From contig DASZOU010000016.1 in the NCBI GenBank assembly GCA_035550655.1, forward strand, positions 76,012-140,011: a DNA stretch of 64,000 nt. The letters run 5' to 3'. This document shows, in pieces, positions 51,143-61,667 of the stretch. The translations under genes were made by a program, and so were the position numbers. This DNA comes from DASZTV01 sp035550655 (lineage in GTDB: Bacteria > Actinomycetota > Actinomycetes > JAFAQI01). Position 1 is the stretch's first letter, and the number at the start of each line of letters is the position of its first letter. The notes beneath the pieces are model-generated. The model ran no database searches. It was not told the origin of the DNA and saw nothing but the letters and a program-made list of their open reading frames with translations.

Positions 51143-51214
51143 GAGGCGATGCTTCCGGGTCGGGCGATCCGTGCGGGCGTGGGGCGGTGGGACGGGACGG
51201 GACCAGCACCGGCG

Positions 51215-51724
51215 CTATCGCGGTCCCACCGGCTCGAGCCGACGGGCCGCGGCGGAGAGAAGAGGAACCACGAACGGCGCCAGGATCACATCGTAGACAA
51301 CGGTCCCGGCCAGCGCATGAACCGTCGCGCCCGCGGAGATGTGCGCGTTGCCCAGGAGGTCACCGAGCCCGGCGAACAGCAACACCACGGCCACCGACCC
51401 CCCGGCAACCACCGCGATGATCGTGAGCACCGAGCTCTCTTCGCCCGCGTCGAGCATCCCCGCGAGGTAGCCGACGATGGTGTAGGCGAACGCCAGCTCG
51501 CCCGCAAAGTGGTCTGTCGGAGGCATCACGTCGGCCAGCAGCCCGGCGAAGAAGCCGAGCAGCGCGCCGCGCTGCGAGCCGCCGACCAGGGCGAAGGCGA
51601 CGACCACGACGAGCAGCAGGTCCGGGCCGCCGAGCGGCAGCCGCATCCGGTTGATCACGCACGCCTGGACCAGCACGACCGTGATGACGACGGCCAGGCG
51701 CAGGACGATCCGCTGGAAGCTCAC
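51215..51724 (-). CDS. mreD: Rod-shape-determining protein MreD
   Basis: 169 residues, about five membrane helices (IVLRLAVVITVVLVQACVI; GPDLLLVVVVAFALVGGSQ; LGFFAGLLADVMPPTDHFAGELAF). The G-x-x-x-G-F-x-x-G-L-x-x-D pattern is typical of MreD. It works with MreC and the PBP2/RodA pair. It overlaps mreC by four bases. Confidence 0.92.
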   Translation of the reverse strand: MSFQRIVLRLAVVITVVLVQACVINRMRLPLGGPDLLLVVVVAFALVGGSQRGALLGFFAGLLADVMPPTDHFAGELAFAYTIVGYLAGMLDAGEESSVLTIIAVVAGGSVAVVLLFAGLGDLLGNAHISAGATVHALAGTVVYDVILAPFVVPLLSAAARRLEPVGPR

Positions 51725-52710
51725 GGCGTCTTCGTCGCCCCACCGGTCGGGGTGGCGGTTGCGCTCGTCGACGGGTTCGGTGAGGGCGTGCCCTGCCCAC
51801 CGGAGCTGCCCGGGCTCGCTGTCACCGTGACCGTCACAGTCGGCGCCGGGGTGGGCGAGGACGGCAGGAGGCTGTCGTGCTTGATCGACTTGGGCGCCGA
51901 GACGACCACTGCCACGATGTCGAGCGAGCCGAAGTCGACGAACGGCGCCACCGATGCGGTCTGGGCCAGCTGGCCGTTGGCCGGCGTCACGTGGGTGATC
52001 TTCCCGATCGGGACCTCGGGCACGAACGGCCCGCCGGGCCCCGAGGCGAAGGTCACCAGCATCTGCCCCACCGCCAGCCGGACGGTGTTGTCGAGCAACG
52101 TCAGATCCATCGCCTTGCCGCGCCCGTTGCCCCCGACCGCGCCGACCGCAAGCCGACCGGTCGAGAGCCGGGCGCCGGCGGTGAACGCCGAGTCGTTGGC
52201 GAGCTGGACGGTCGCGGTGGTGCGGCCGACGTCGACCACCCGACCGACTAGGCCCGCGCCGCTGATGACCGTCTCGTTCTTGGTGATCCCGTTCGCGCTG
52301 CCGCGGTCGATCGCGATGGTCGACTCGAAGCCGAAGGCCGCGCCGTACGCCGTGACCCTGGCCGCGACGGTGGTGTACTGGCCCAGCCCGGCGAGATGGA
52401 GCAGGTTCTGCTCCTGGAGGTACTCGTTGCGCTCGACGGAGGACATCCGCAGCTGCGTCTCGAGTTGGGCGACCTTGCGATGCAAGTCCTGGTTCTCGTG
52501 TTTGTAGCTGCCGAGATGGCCGAGCGAGGAGAACCAGGAGCCGATCGGGTGGACGACGTGGTCGATGCCGTCCTCGATCGGCCCGAAGACGGTCGATGCG
52601 ACACGCCGCACGCCGCCCAGCGCACCGGACCGGTAGTCGAGGGTGATCAGCGTGAACGCGCTGAGCAGCAGCAGCGTGAGAACCAGCCGCGCCCGGCGCG
52701 CGTTCCTCAC
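51721..52710 (-). CDS. mreC: Rod-shape-determining protein MreC
   Basis: 329 residues. A short cytoplasmic start, one membrane helix (LVLTLLLLSAFTLITL), a coiled-coil stretch (about 60-105), and the beta-barrel periplasmic domain (TAYGAAFGFESTIAIDRGSANGI; GLVGRVVDVG). The Pro/Ser/Thr-rich C-terminus (from about 285) is probably disordered. MreC activates PBP2. GTG start at 52710; separated from mreB by a structured spacer. Confidence 0.95.
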   Translation of the reverse strand: MRNARRARLVLTLLLLSAFTLITLDYRSGALGGVRRVASTVFGPIEDGIDHVVHPIGSWFSSLGHLGSYKHENQDLHRKVAQLETQLRMSSVERNEYLQEQNLLHLAGLGQYTTVAARVTAYGAAFGFESTIAIDRGSANGITKNETVISGAGLVGRVVDVGRTTATVQLANDSAFTAGARLSTGRLAVGAVGGNGRGKAMDLTLLDNTVRLAVGQMLVTFASGPGGPFVPEVPIGKITHVTPANGQLAQTASVAPFVDFGSLDIVAVVVSAPKSIKHDSLLPSSPTPAPTVTVTVTASPGSSGGQGTPSPNPSTSATATPTGGATKTP

Positions 52711-52752
52711 AGCGGTGTCCTCATGATCGGTCGAACTTACCTAGCCCCTGGT

Positions 52753-52849
52753 CCGCTGGCGTCCAGCTGGATGAGCGGCGAGGCGGAAGGGCGCGCCGCG
52801 GGCTAAGGCCCGCAAGCGCCCGACAACGAAGCCGATCGCCAGCTGGGCG

Positions 52850-52856
<7 letters not shown>
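52753..52856 (-). terminator. Nested hairpins in the mreB-mreC spacer
   Basis: Inner stem GCGGGC/GCCCGC (52798-52803, 52808-52813; loop TAAG) is extended by GGCGC/GCGCC. An outer pair (52753-52770 with 52839-52856) matches at 16 of 18 positions and overlaps the last codons of mreB. On the minus strand this could attenuate transcription so that mreB is made in excess over mreCD-mrdA-rodA (inference). There is no T-run. Confidence 0.5.
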
Positions 52857-53884
<1,028 letters not shown>

Positions 53885-54008
53885 CCGGCGCAGACCTTCC
53901 GAGACGGGGGAAAAGCGAGCGTTGGCAAGGGAATCCGCCGCTCGCCGACGGGTAGCGACCAACTCTACCGTCGATCCCCGCCCGACCGAAATGGGCGAAT
54001 CGCGGGGT

Positions 54009-54419
54009 TCAGCCCAGGTCGGGGAAGAACAGCTTGACCTCGCGGGCGGCGGACTCGGGCGAGTCCGAACCGTGGACGAGGTTCTGCCCGATCTCCAGCG
54101 CGAAGTCGCCCCGGATCGAACCCGGCGCCGACGCCACCGGATCGGTGACACCCATGAGGCCGCGCACCGCCTCGACAGCGCGGTGGCCCTCCGCCACGAT
54201 CGCGACGAGCGGGCCGCCGGTGATGAAGTCGACCAGCTCGCCGAAGAACGGCTTGCCGTCGTGCTCGGCGTAGTGCTGGCTCGCGGTGTCGCGGTCCAGC
54301 GTCCGCAGCTCCAGGGCGACGATCGCCAGGCCCTTCCGTTCGAGCCGACCGACGATCTCCCCGATCAGGCCGCGGCGAACGGCATCGGGCTTGACCAGGA
54401 CAAGGGTGCGATCTGCCAC
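54009..54419 (-). CDS. ndk: Nucleoside diphosphate kinase
   Basis: 136 residues, standard length. RTLVLVKPDAVRRGLIGEI opens the fold. The usual phospho-His loop NxxHGSD is visible as NLVHGSDSPESAAREV, with the phospho-His in that motif. It balances NTP pools. GTG start at 54419; nine bases after the DUF4233 stop, so folC, DUF4233 and ndk form one operon. Confidence 0.98.
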   Translation of the reverse strand: MADRTLVLVKPDAVRRGLIGEIVGRLERKGLAIVALELRTLDRDTASQHYAEHDGKPFFGELVDFITGGPLVAIVAEGHRAVEAVRGLMGVTDPVASAPGSIRGDFALEIGQNLVHGSDSPESAAREVKLFFPDLG

Positions 54420-54428
54420 GCGCAGAGG

Positions 54429-54773
54429 CTAGCCCGACGGCGGCAGGTGCCACTGCCGCAGCCAGTAGATCCATATCCCCGCGAAGGCCGCCCCGACGAC
54501 GTACATCGGCCAGCTGACCGCCCCGGCGGCGATCACCAGGACCTGTACGGCGCTCGAGACCACCTTGCCGCCGCGCCGGCGCAGGACGGCAGCCGCGACG
54601 ATCAGCGCGACGACAAGCCCGACCAGGTAGCCGATGTCGGGCGCGGACACGTGCCCGCGCTGGGAGCTGGCTACCGCCGGCACGGCGAGCAGCACGACCA
54701 GGGCCTCGAGCGACAGGCCCGCGGCGCCGACGGCGTAGAGCCCGCGCGGCGCGGGAGTCGGCGCGTCGCTCAT
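54429..54773 (-). CDS. DUF4233 membrane protein
   Basis: 114 residues with four hydrophobic helices (GLSLEALVVLLAVPAVA; IGYLVGLVVALIVAAAVL; VQVLVIAAGAVSWPMYVVGAAFAGIW cut into two). DUF4233 genes typically lie between folC and ndk in actinobacteria, exactly as here; function unknown. ATG 54773 overlaps the folC stop (ATGA). In-frame upstream sequence is a shadow of folC. Confidence 0.9.
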   Translation of the reverse strand: MSDAPTPAPRGLYAVGAAGLSLEALVVLLAVPAVASSQRGHVSAPDIGYLVGLVVALIVAAAVLRRRGGKVVSSAVQVLVIAAGAVSWPMYVVGAAFAGIWIYWLRQWHLPPSG

Positions 54774-56140
54774 CGGCCGGGGTGGAGCAGGTGCCGGGCC
54801 TCGCCGACGGTGACGATCGACCCGGTGACCAGGACGCCGGACCCGCCGAGAACTCCCTCGGCCTCCGCCGCCGAGACGGCGGCCTCGATCGCGTCGTCGA
54901 GACGTTCGACCAGCTGGACCCGGTCCTCGCCGAAGACCTCGACGGCAATCTCCGCGAGCGCCGACGCGGGCAGAGCGCGCGGCGAGCTGTTGGTCGTGAC
55001 GACCACCTCGCTGACCACCGGCTCCAGCTCCGCCAGCAGGCCCTCGGCGTCCTTGTCGTCGAGCACCGCGACCACGGCGACCATCCGGTCGAACCCGAAG
55101 GCGTCCTCGAGCGCGGCGGCGAGGGCAGCCGCGCCGGCCGGATTGTGGGCGCCGTCGATCAGGACGGTCGGGCTTCGCCGCACGACCTCGAGCCGACCCG
55201 GGGAGCTGACCGCCGCAAACGCCGACCGCACGGCGTCGACGTCCAGCGTCCCCCTGTCGTGCGCACCGAAGAACGCCTCGACCGCCGCGAGCGCGCACGC
55301 CGCGTTGCTGGCCTGGTGCTCGCCGTAGAGCGGAAGGAACACCTCGTCGTACCGCCCGCCGAGCCCCTGCAGCTCCAGCATCTGGCCGCCGACCGCGATG
55401 GTCCGGCTGCGGACCCCGAAGTCGATCCCCTCCCGCACCACCTTCGCGTCGACCTGCGCCGCGCGCTGCGCGATGACGAGCCCGGCAGCCTCGGGCTGCG
55501 GCGCGCTGACCACGGTCGCGCCGGGATGGATCAGCCCGGCCTTCTCCGACGCGATCTCCTCGATCGTCGAGCCGAGGATCCCGACGTGGTCGAGGCTGAT
55601 CGGCGTGACCACCGCAACCGGAGCGTTGATCACGTTGGTCGCATCCCACCGCCCGCCGAGCCCGACCTCGACGACCGCGACGTCGACGGGGGCGTCGGCG
55701 AACGCCGCGAACCCCATCGCGGTGAGCAGCTCGAAGAACGTGACCCGATCGGTGTGCCGGCCGTCGACGATCTCGGCGTACGGCGCCACTTCGTCGTACA
55801 CCTCGGCGAACCGTTCGGGCGACAGCGGCTCCCCGTCGACACAGATCCGCTCGGTGACGTGCTCGAGATGCGGCGACGTGTGGCGGCCGGTCCGCATTCC
55901 GAGCTCGCGAAGCAGCTGGTCGATCATCCGGGCGGTCGAGGTCTTGCCGTTCGTCCCGGTGATGTGGATCGAGGGATAGGCCAGCTGCGGGTCACCGAGC
56001 AGGTTCAGCAGGTCGACGATCCGGTCGAGATCCGGGACCATCCGCGTCGGGTAGCGATCTTCAAGCGCTTTGTCCACGCGAGCCAACGGCTCGCTGTCCA
56101 CCCGCGCGAGGTCCGCGTCGGTCCCAGCATCGGAACTCAT
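54770..56140 (-). CDS. folC: Folylpolyglutamate/dihydrofolate synthase
   Basis: 456 residues. The P-loop is HITGTNGKTSTARMID; further marks are LGGRWDATNVI, SLDHVGILGSTIEEIASEKAGL and LIDGAHNPAGA. It adds glutamates to folates and makes dihydrofolate. ATG at 56140, divergent from valS with only 38 bases between the starts; the two promoters must overlap. Confidence 0.97.
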   Translation of the reverse strand: MSSDAGTDADLARVDSEPLARVDKALEDRYPTRMVPDLDRIVDLLNLLGDPQLAYPSIHITGTNGKTSTARMIDQLLRELGMRTGRHTSPHLEHVTERICVDGEPLSPERFAEVYDEVAPYAEIVDGRHTDRVTFFELLTAMGFAAFADAPVDVAVVEVGLGGRWDATNVINAPVAVVTPISLDHVGILGSTIEEIASEKAGLIHPGATVVSAPQPEAAGLVIAQRAAQVDAKVVREGIDFGVRSRTIAVGGQMLELQGLGGRYDEVFLPLYGEHQASNAACALAAVEAFFGAHDRGTLDVDAVRSAFAAVSSPGRLEVVRRSPTVLIDGAHNPAGAAALAAALEDAFGFDRMVAVVAVLDDKDAEGLLAELEPVVSEVVVTTNSSPRALPASALAEIAVEVFGEDRVQLVERLDDAIEAAVSAAEAEGVLGGSGVLVTGSIVTVGEARHLLHPGR

Positions 56141-56164
56141 GTGCTCAGGCTATGGGGACCTTCC

Positions 56165-56179
56165 TAGACTGGCGCGCTG
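56165..56179 (+). promoter_or_regulatory. -10 element suggesting a leaderless valS message
   Basis: TAGACT (56165-56170) lies eight bases before the GTG at 56179, the distance expected for a leaderless or nearly leaderless actinobacterial mRNA. This supports GTG 56179 as the start over ATG 56152, which is upstream of that element. No clear -35 is visible. Confidence 0.45.
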
Positions 56180-58731
56180 TGAGCATCCCGGACAAGCCGA
56201 CCCTCGACGGGCTCGAGGAGCGCTGGAACGCCGCCTGGGACGCCGAGGGCACCTACCGCTTCGATCGGACGAAGGCCCGCGAGGAGATCTACTCGATCGA
56301 CACCCCGCCGATCACAGCGAGCGGCTCGCTGCACGTCGGTCACGTCTTCTCCTACACCCACACCGACCTCGTCGCGCGCTACCAGCGGATGCGGGGCCGC
56401 GAGGTCTTCTACCCGATGGGCTGGGACGACAACGGCCTGCCCAGCGAACGTCGCGTGCAGAACTACTACGGCGTGCGGTGCGACCCGTCGCTGCCCTACG
56501 ACCCTGACTTCGTGGCGCCGGAAGGCGGCGGGACCGCGAAGGAGCAGACACCGATCTCCCGGCGCAACTTCGTCGAACTGTGTGACTCGCTGACGGCCGA
56601 GGACGAGAAGGCGTACGAGGCGGTGTGGCGCCGGCTCGCTCTCTCGGTCGACTGGTCGAAGCCGTATCGGACGATCGACGACCACTCGACGGCGATCTCC
56701 CAGAAGGCCTTTCTGCGCAACCTCGCCCGCGGCGACGCGTACAAGGCCGAGGCACCCACCCTCTGGGACATCACCTTCCGAACCGCGGTCGCACAGGCGG
56801 AGCTCGAGGACCGCGACCGTCCGGGTGCCTACCACCGGATCGGCTTCCAGCGAACCGACGGGTCCGGGGCCATCTCGATCGAGACGACGCGCCCCGAACT
56901 GCTGCCGGCCTGCGTCGCGCTGGTCGCGCACCCCGACGACGAGCGGTACCAGCCGCTGTTCGGCACCACGGTCCGCACTCCGCTGTTCGACGCCGAGGTC
57001 CCGGTCCTCTCCCATTACCTCGCGGCACCGGACAAGGGCTCCGGCATCGCGATGATCTGCACCTTCGGCGACCTGACCGACGTCGTGTGGTGGCGCGAGC
57101 TGAACCTGCCGACCCGCGCAATCCTCGGCGAGGACGGCCGGCTGCTGCCGGAGGCGCCGGCCGGGGTGGACGCCGCCACCTACGCGCGGGTGGCCGGCAA
57201 GACCGTCCACTCCGCGCGCGAGGAGATCGTCGGGATGCTGCGCGAGTCCGGCGCACTCGAGGGCGAACCCTCGCCCATCACCCACCCGGTGAAGTTCTAC
57301 GAGAAGGGCGACCGCCCGCTCGAGATCGTCACGACCCGGCAGTGGTACATCCGCAATGGCGCCCGCGACGAGGATCTTCGCGCCGCATTGATCCGCCGCG
57401 GCGAAGAGCTGAGCTGGCATCCGCCGCACATGCAGGTGCGCTACGAGCACTGGGTCAACGGGTTGACCGGCGACTGGCTGATCAGCCGGCAGCGGTTCTT
57501 CGGCGTGCCGTTCCCGGTCTGGTATCCGATCGATGACGACGGCGCTCCCGACTATGACCGCCCGATCGTCCCGGAGGAGGCGGCGCTTCCAGTCGACCCG
57601 TCGAGCGACTGCCCGCCCGGGTACGACGAGAGCCAGCGCGGGAAGCCCGGCGGCTTCGCCGGCGACACCGACGTCATGGACACCTGGGCGACGTCGTCGC
57701 TGACCCCGCAGATCGGCGGGGCGTGGACCTTCGACGACGACCTGATGTCGCGGGTCTTCCCGTACGACCTGCGCCCGCAAGGCCAGGACATCATCCGGAC
57801 CTGGCTGTTCTCGACCGTCGTGCGGTCGCACTTCGAGTTCGACTCGCTGCCATGGACCAACGCCGCGATCAGCGGCTGGATCCTCGACCCGGACCGCAAG
57901 AAGATGTCGAAGTCGAAGGGCGACGTCGTCACGCCGATGGCGCTGTTCGACGAGTTCGGCAGCGATGCGGTCCGCTACTGGGCGGCGTCTGCGCGGCTGG
58001 GCACCGACGCGGCGTTCGACACCGGCCAGATGAAGATCGGCCGCCGGCTGGCCATCAAGCTGCTCAACGCCTCGAAGTTCGCGTTGTCCTTCGGCGCGGC
58101 ACCTGACGCCGGGGCGGTGACCGACCCGCTCGACCTTTCGCTGCTCGGCCGGCTGAGCGAAGTCGTTCGCGAGGCAACGGCAGCGTTCGACGGCTACAAC
58201 CACACTCGCGCCCTCGAAGTGGCGGAGACCTTCTTCTGGACCTTCTGCGACGACTACATCGAGCTGGTGAAGGAGCGCGCTTACGGCAGCCGCGGGGACG
58301 AGGCGGCGGCATCTGCCAAGGCCGCGCTCGGCACGACGCTGTCGGTGCTCCTGCGGCTGTTCGCGCCGTTCCTTCCGTTCGTGACCGAAGAGGTCTGGTC
58401 GTGGTGGCAGGAGGGCTCGGTCCACCGCGCGAGCTGGCCGACGCAAGGAGAGGTCGGCGTCGCCACCGCCGCCGACCGCGGGCTGCTCGGACTCGTCGGC
58501 ACCGCGCTGTCGCAGGTGCGCGGGGCGAAGTCGAGCGCACAGGTCTCGATGAAGACCGAGGTTGCCCAGGCCGTGGTGCGCGGTCCGGCCGCAGATCTCG
58601 AGCGCTTGCAGCACGCGGCCACCGACCTCGCCGCCGCCGGGCGGATCGCCGAGCTCCGGTTCGAGCCTGCCGAGTCCGGCGAGCTGACCGTCGCCGTCAC
58701 CCTGCAGGAGCCGGACGAGCCCCAGGCCTGA
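56179..58731 (+). CDS. valS: Valyl-tRNA synthetase
   Basis: 850 residues from GTG 56179 (SIPDKPTLDGLEERWNAAW). Class I signatures are GSLHVGH (HIGH variant) and KKMSKSKGD (KMSKS); YPMGWDDNGLPSERRVQ is typical of ValRS. It charges tRNA-Val and edits mischarged threonine. The C-terminus has the anticodon-binding domain and a short tail but no long coiled-coil arm. ATG 56152 adds nine residues and is less likely. The 3' end overlaps the convergent acyltransferase gene by 35 bases. Confidence 0.95.
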   Translation: MSIPDKPTLDGLEERWNAAWDAEGTYRFDRTKAREEIYSIDTPPITASGSLHVGHVFSYTHTDLVARYQRMRGREVFYPMGWDDNGLPSERRVQNYYGVRCDPSLPYDPDFVAPEGGGTAKEQTPISRRNFVELCDSLTAEDEKAYEAVWRRLALSVDWSKPYRTIDDHSTAISQKAFLRNLARGDAYKAEAPTLWDITFRTAVAQAELEDRDRPGAYHRIGFQRTDGSGAISIETTRPELLPACVALVAHPDDERYQPLFGTTVRTPLFDAEVPVLSHYLAAPDKGSGIAMICTFGDLTDVVWWRELNLPTRAILGEDGRLLPEAPAGVDAATYARVAGKTVHSAREEIVGMLRESGALEGEPSPITHPVKFYEKGDRPLEIVTTRQWYIRNGARDEDLRAALIRRGEELSWHPPHMQVRYEHWVNGLTGDWLISRQRFFGVPFPVWYPIDDDGAPDYDRPIVPEEAALPVDPSSDCPPGYDESQRGKPGGFAGDTDVMDTWATSSLTPQIGGAWTFDDDLMSRVFPYDLRPQGQDIIRTWLFSTVVRSHFEFDSLPWTNAAISGWILDPDRKKMSKSKGDVVTPMALFDEFGSDAVRYWAASARLGTDAAFDTGQMKIGRRLAIKLLNASKFALSFGAAPDAGAVTDPLDLSLLGRLSEVVREATAAFDGYNHTRALEVAETFFWTFCDDYIELVKERAYGSRGDEAAASAKAALGTTLSVLLRLFAPFLPFVTEEVWSWWQEGSVHRASWPTQGEVGVATAADRGLLGLVGTALSQVRGAKSSAQVSMKTEVAQAVVRGPAADLERLQHAATDLAAAGRIAELRFEPAESGELTVAVTLQEPDEPQA

Positions 58732-59851
58732 ACGCCGCCCGCCAGCCACGACGGCGAATCGGTCGTTCGATCAGGTAGTAGAACAACCCCGAGCTGACGG
58801 CCACGATCACCGTGTCGAGCGCCATCATCCGGTACACGGTCAGCGTGGGCCAGGCCCGCGCAACCGCGAGGATCACGATCGTGTGGACGAGGTACGCCTC
58901 GTAGGAGATCTGGCCGATCACGACGAACGGCTTCCAGCCGAAGACCCTCGTGATCACGGTCGGCTCGGCCGCCCGCACGAAGCAGTGGCCGATCAGCAGG
59001 CAGGCGAGCGCGGCGTAGACGAGGTAGCCGCCCCGGTAGGCGAAGCTGGTGCGCCGCGCCATCTCGATCGACGCGACGACCATGCCGGCGAGCCCCGCCA
59101 GCGCGAGCAGGCGCGAGCGCAGCACCCGGGCGAGCCGGCCGCTGCCGTTGGCGGTGAGCTCGTAGCCCAACGCGCAGCCGGCCAGGATGCTCGGCAGCTG
59201 CGTGGGCGTGGCGTAGAACGTGCGCGATGGGGCGAAATGCGCGTAGAGGACCGTCGCGATCCCGATCCCGGTGACCAGGGCCGCACCGAGCGCGAGGTGG
59301 ACGGCGGCCCGGGAGGCACGCCGTCGCAACAACGCCCGCAGGCCGAGCGGCCACGTCAGGTAGAACTGCTCCTCGATGCCAAGCGTCCACGCCGGGCCCA
59401 GCCAGCCGATGCCGCCGCTGACGCGGAACAGCCGCCAGTTGCCGAGAAAGACGGCGACCGATCCGAGCGCGAGCCACGGGTGGGTACCGAGCGGCGAGCT
59501 CGCCCCCGTGCCCGTCCACGCGAGCTCGGCCAGGGCCATCGCCGGCAGCACGACGACCAGTGCCGGCCCGAGCCGTCGCGAGCGGCGCAGGTAGAACTTG
59601 CGCATCGACACGTCCGCCGACCGTTGGTACTCCGCGACGAGCAGGCTCGTGATCAGTGCGCCCGACAGGACGAAGAACATCTGGATGTTGAGCGTCAGCG
59701 GGCCGACGTGGTGCAGCCAGCCGGGCGCTCCGCGCTGGTACTGAAGGAACAACGCGTAGTGGGTCAGGATCGTGCCCGGCAGGCTCAGCCCACGCAGCCC
59801 GTCGAGAGCCGGGATGTAGCGCAGCCGAGTACGAACGACCGGCTCGGGCAA
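58697..59851 (-). CDS. Acyltransferase-3 (OafA/YrhL-type) membrane protein
   Basis: About 384 residues with roughly ten membrane helices. Family marks: RYIPALDGLRGLSLPGTILTHY, MFFVLSGALITSLLV, YLRRSRRLGPAL, WTLGIEEQFYLTWP (E-E-Q-F-Y) and YEAYLVHTIV. It should O-acylate a surface glycan or lipid. The TTG at 59851 lies 11 bases after the upstream stop; a GTG at 59908 would overlap the neighbour by 47 bases. It is clearly a paralogue of the next gene along the whole membrane domain. Confidence 0.9.
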   Translation of the reverse strand: MPEPVVRTRLRYIPALDGLRGLSLPGTILTHYALFLQYQRGAPGWLHHVGPLTLNIQMFFVLSGALITSLLVAEYQRSADVSMRKFYLRRSRRLGPALVVVLPAMALAELAWTGTGASSPLGTHPWLALGSVAVFLGNWRLFRVSGGIGWLGPAWTLGIEEQFYLTWPLGLRALLRRRASRAAVHLALGAALVTGIGIATVLYAHFAPSRTFYATPTQLPSILAGCALGYELTANGSGRLARVLRSRLLALAGLAGMVVASIEMARRTSFAYRGGYLVYAALACLLIGHCFVRAAEPTVITRVFGWKPFVVIGQISYEAYLVHTIVILAVARAWPTLTVYRMMALDTVIVAVSSGLFYYLIERPIRRRGWRAAFRPGARPAPAG

Positions 59852-59861
59852 CTGCGGCCGC

Positions 59862-61667
59862 TTACAGGTAGGTGTAGCTACCCGACACGCCGGCAGCGCT
59901 CGCGCCACCGGCGGTGACGACCCGCACCTCGACCTGCAGGCCGTGCAGCTGCGCGAACGCCGTACTCACGGCGACCGACTGTGCCGACGGCGTGACGATT
60001 CGAATCGTCCGGCTGTCGATGCGGGTGACCTGGTGCACGCGCGTCGAGTCGAAGAAGACCTTGGCGTCGCGCGTGAAGTGACGGCCGGTGATCGTGGTCA
60101 TCGTGCCACCGAGCACTGATCCGGTCGCGGGGGTCAGCGCGGTGATGCGGGGCGCCGCCAGCACCTGCGGAACGGTCCCGCCGCCGGCGCTCGAGCAGAC
60201 CTGCAGGCCGGCGCAGCTGTGCTGCCCACTGCCGGTGGTGGTGTCGCCGGCGGTCGATCCGGCAGCGGGACCGACAACGCCGCCGTTGCCGAGCGAGGTC
60301 GCGTGCCGGCCGCCGTGGTGGCCCGCACCCGCGGCATCAGTCGCGCCGCCCAGCCGGCTGCTCGAGGCGCCGCCCGCGGTCAGCGTGGCGCGCTCCTGCT
60401 TCGGGATCGTGGTGCGGGCAGCCACCACGCCGACACCCGCAAGGGCGATCACGCCGGCCAAGCCGCTCGCGAGCGCCAGCCGCCGGCCCGGGGCGGCGAA
60501 CACCGGTACGCCACCTGCCGGGCGCTCCCGCCGGCGGAAGGCCGACTTCCAGCCGAGCTTTCGAATCGGCTGCTCGACCGAGTAGTAGAACACCGCCGAG
60601 ATGAGCGCGACGACGATCGTGTCGATGGCCATCATCGGGTACACGCGCACCGTCGGGAACGCCCGCGCCATCCCGATGATCACGATCACGTGGATCAGGT
60701 ACGCCTCGTACGACACCTGGCCGACGACGACGAACGGCTTCCAGCCGAGCACCTTGGTGATCAAGGTCGGCTCGGCGGCGCGAACGAAGCAGTGGCCGAT
60801 CAGCAGGCAGGCGAAGGTCGCGTAGACCGCGTAACCGCCCTTGTACAGCGGGGCAGGGTGGTGCGAGAGATAGATCGAGACGGTGACCATGCCGGCGAAT
60901 CCGGTGAGCGCCACCACCCGGGAGCGGACCAGCCGGGCGAGCCGGCCGGTCGGGTTGCTCGTGAGCTCGTAGCCGAGCACGCAGCCGAACAGGATGCTGG
61001 GCAGCTGCACGGGGGTTGCATAGAAGGCGCGCCACTTGCCGACGTGGCTCTCCAGCGCGGCAGCCGCGAACAACCCGCCGGTGAGGACGACGGCGAAGCA
61101 GAAGTAGAGCGCGCCGCGGGACAGCCGGCGACGCAGCGCGAGAACGAGCAGGGCGGGCCAGGTCAGGTAGAACTGCTCCTCGATGCCGAGCGTCCACGCC
61201 GGCCCGAGCCAGCCGATGCCGCCACTGGTCCGGAACAGCACCCAGTTGCCGACGAAGACCATCACGGCGCCCAGTGCCAGCCAGGGGTGGGAGCCGAGCG
61301 GGGAGCTCGCCGCCGAACCCCACCAGAACAGCTCCACCAGGCCGATCAGGACGACGGTCGCCAGCAGCGCGGGACCGAGCCGCCGCGAGCGGCGCAGGTA
61401 GAACTTCTTCAGCGACACCGTGCCGGTCCGCTGGTGCTCCGCGACCAGCAGGCTCGTGATCAGGGCGCCGGAGAGCACGAAGAACATCTGGATGTTGAGC
61501 GTCAGCGGGCCGACGCTGCGCAGCCAGTGCGGCGCCCCGACGTTGAATTCGAGGAACAGCGCGTAGTGGGTCAGGATGGTGCCCGGCAGGCTCAGCCCGC
61601 GCATCCCGTCGAGCGCAGGGATGTAACGCAACCGCGACCCGGCGTTGCCGGCTACGACCTCACTCAC
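59862..61667 (-). CDS. Acyltransferase-3 protein fused to an IPT/TIG domain
   Basis: 601 residues. Residues 1 to about 385 are the acyltransferase-3 membrane domain (RYIPALDGMRGLSLPG, RRSRRLGPALL, EEQFYLTWPALL). Another membrane helix (LALASGLAGVIALAGVGVVA) leads to a Gly/Ser/Thr-rich linker and a C-terminal IPT/TIG domain (ITALTPATGSVLGGTMTTITG to SGSYTYL), probably outside the cell. The usual extra domain of such enzymes is SGNH, so this is an unusual partner; it may bind the glycan substrate (inference). GTG start at 61667. Confidence 0.9.
   Translation of the reverse strand: MSEVVAGNAGSRLRYIPALDGMRGLSLPGTILTHYALFLEFNVGAPHWLRSVGPLTLNIQMFFVLSGALITSLLVAEHQRTGTVSLKKFYLRRSRRLGPALLATVVLIGLVELFWWGSAASSPLGSHPWLALGAVMVFVGNWVLFRTSGGIGWLGPAWTLGIEEQFYLTWPALLVLALRRRLSRGALYFCFAVVLTGGLFAAAALESHVGKWRAFYATPVQLPSILFGCVLGYELTSNPTGRLARLVRSRVVALTGFAGMVTVSIYLSHHPAPLYKGGYAVYATFACLLIGHCFVRAAEPTLITKVLGWKPFVVVGQVSYEAYLIHVIVIIGMARAFPTVRVYPMMAIDTIVVALISAVFYYSVEQPIRKLGWKSAFRRRERPAGGVPVFAAPGRRLALASGLAGVIALAGVGVVAARTTIPKQERATLTAGGASSSRLGGATDAAGAGHHGGRHATSLGNGGVVGPAAGSTAGDTTTGSGQHSCAGLQVCSSAGGGTVPQVLAAPRITALTPATGSVLGGTMTTITGRHFTRDAKVFFDSTRVHQVTRIDSRTIRIVTPSAQSVAVSTAFAQLHGLQVEVRVVTAGGASAAGVSGSYTYL

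Noticed and set aside
56164..58749. Open frame of 861 codons on the minus strand opposite valS
   Set aside because: Composition is Arg/Val/Gly-rich without motifs and it mirrors valS codons; long antisense frames are expected in GC-rich coding DNA.
58697..61667. Tandem acyltransferases as a prophage or island boundary
   Set aside because: No integrase, tRNA edge or composition shift; they lie between core genes and look like a simple duplication.
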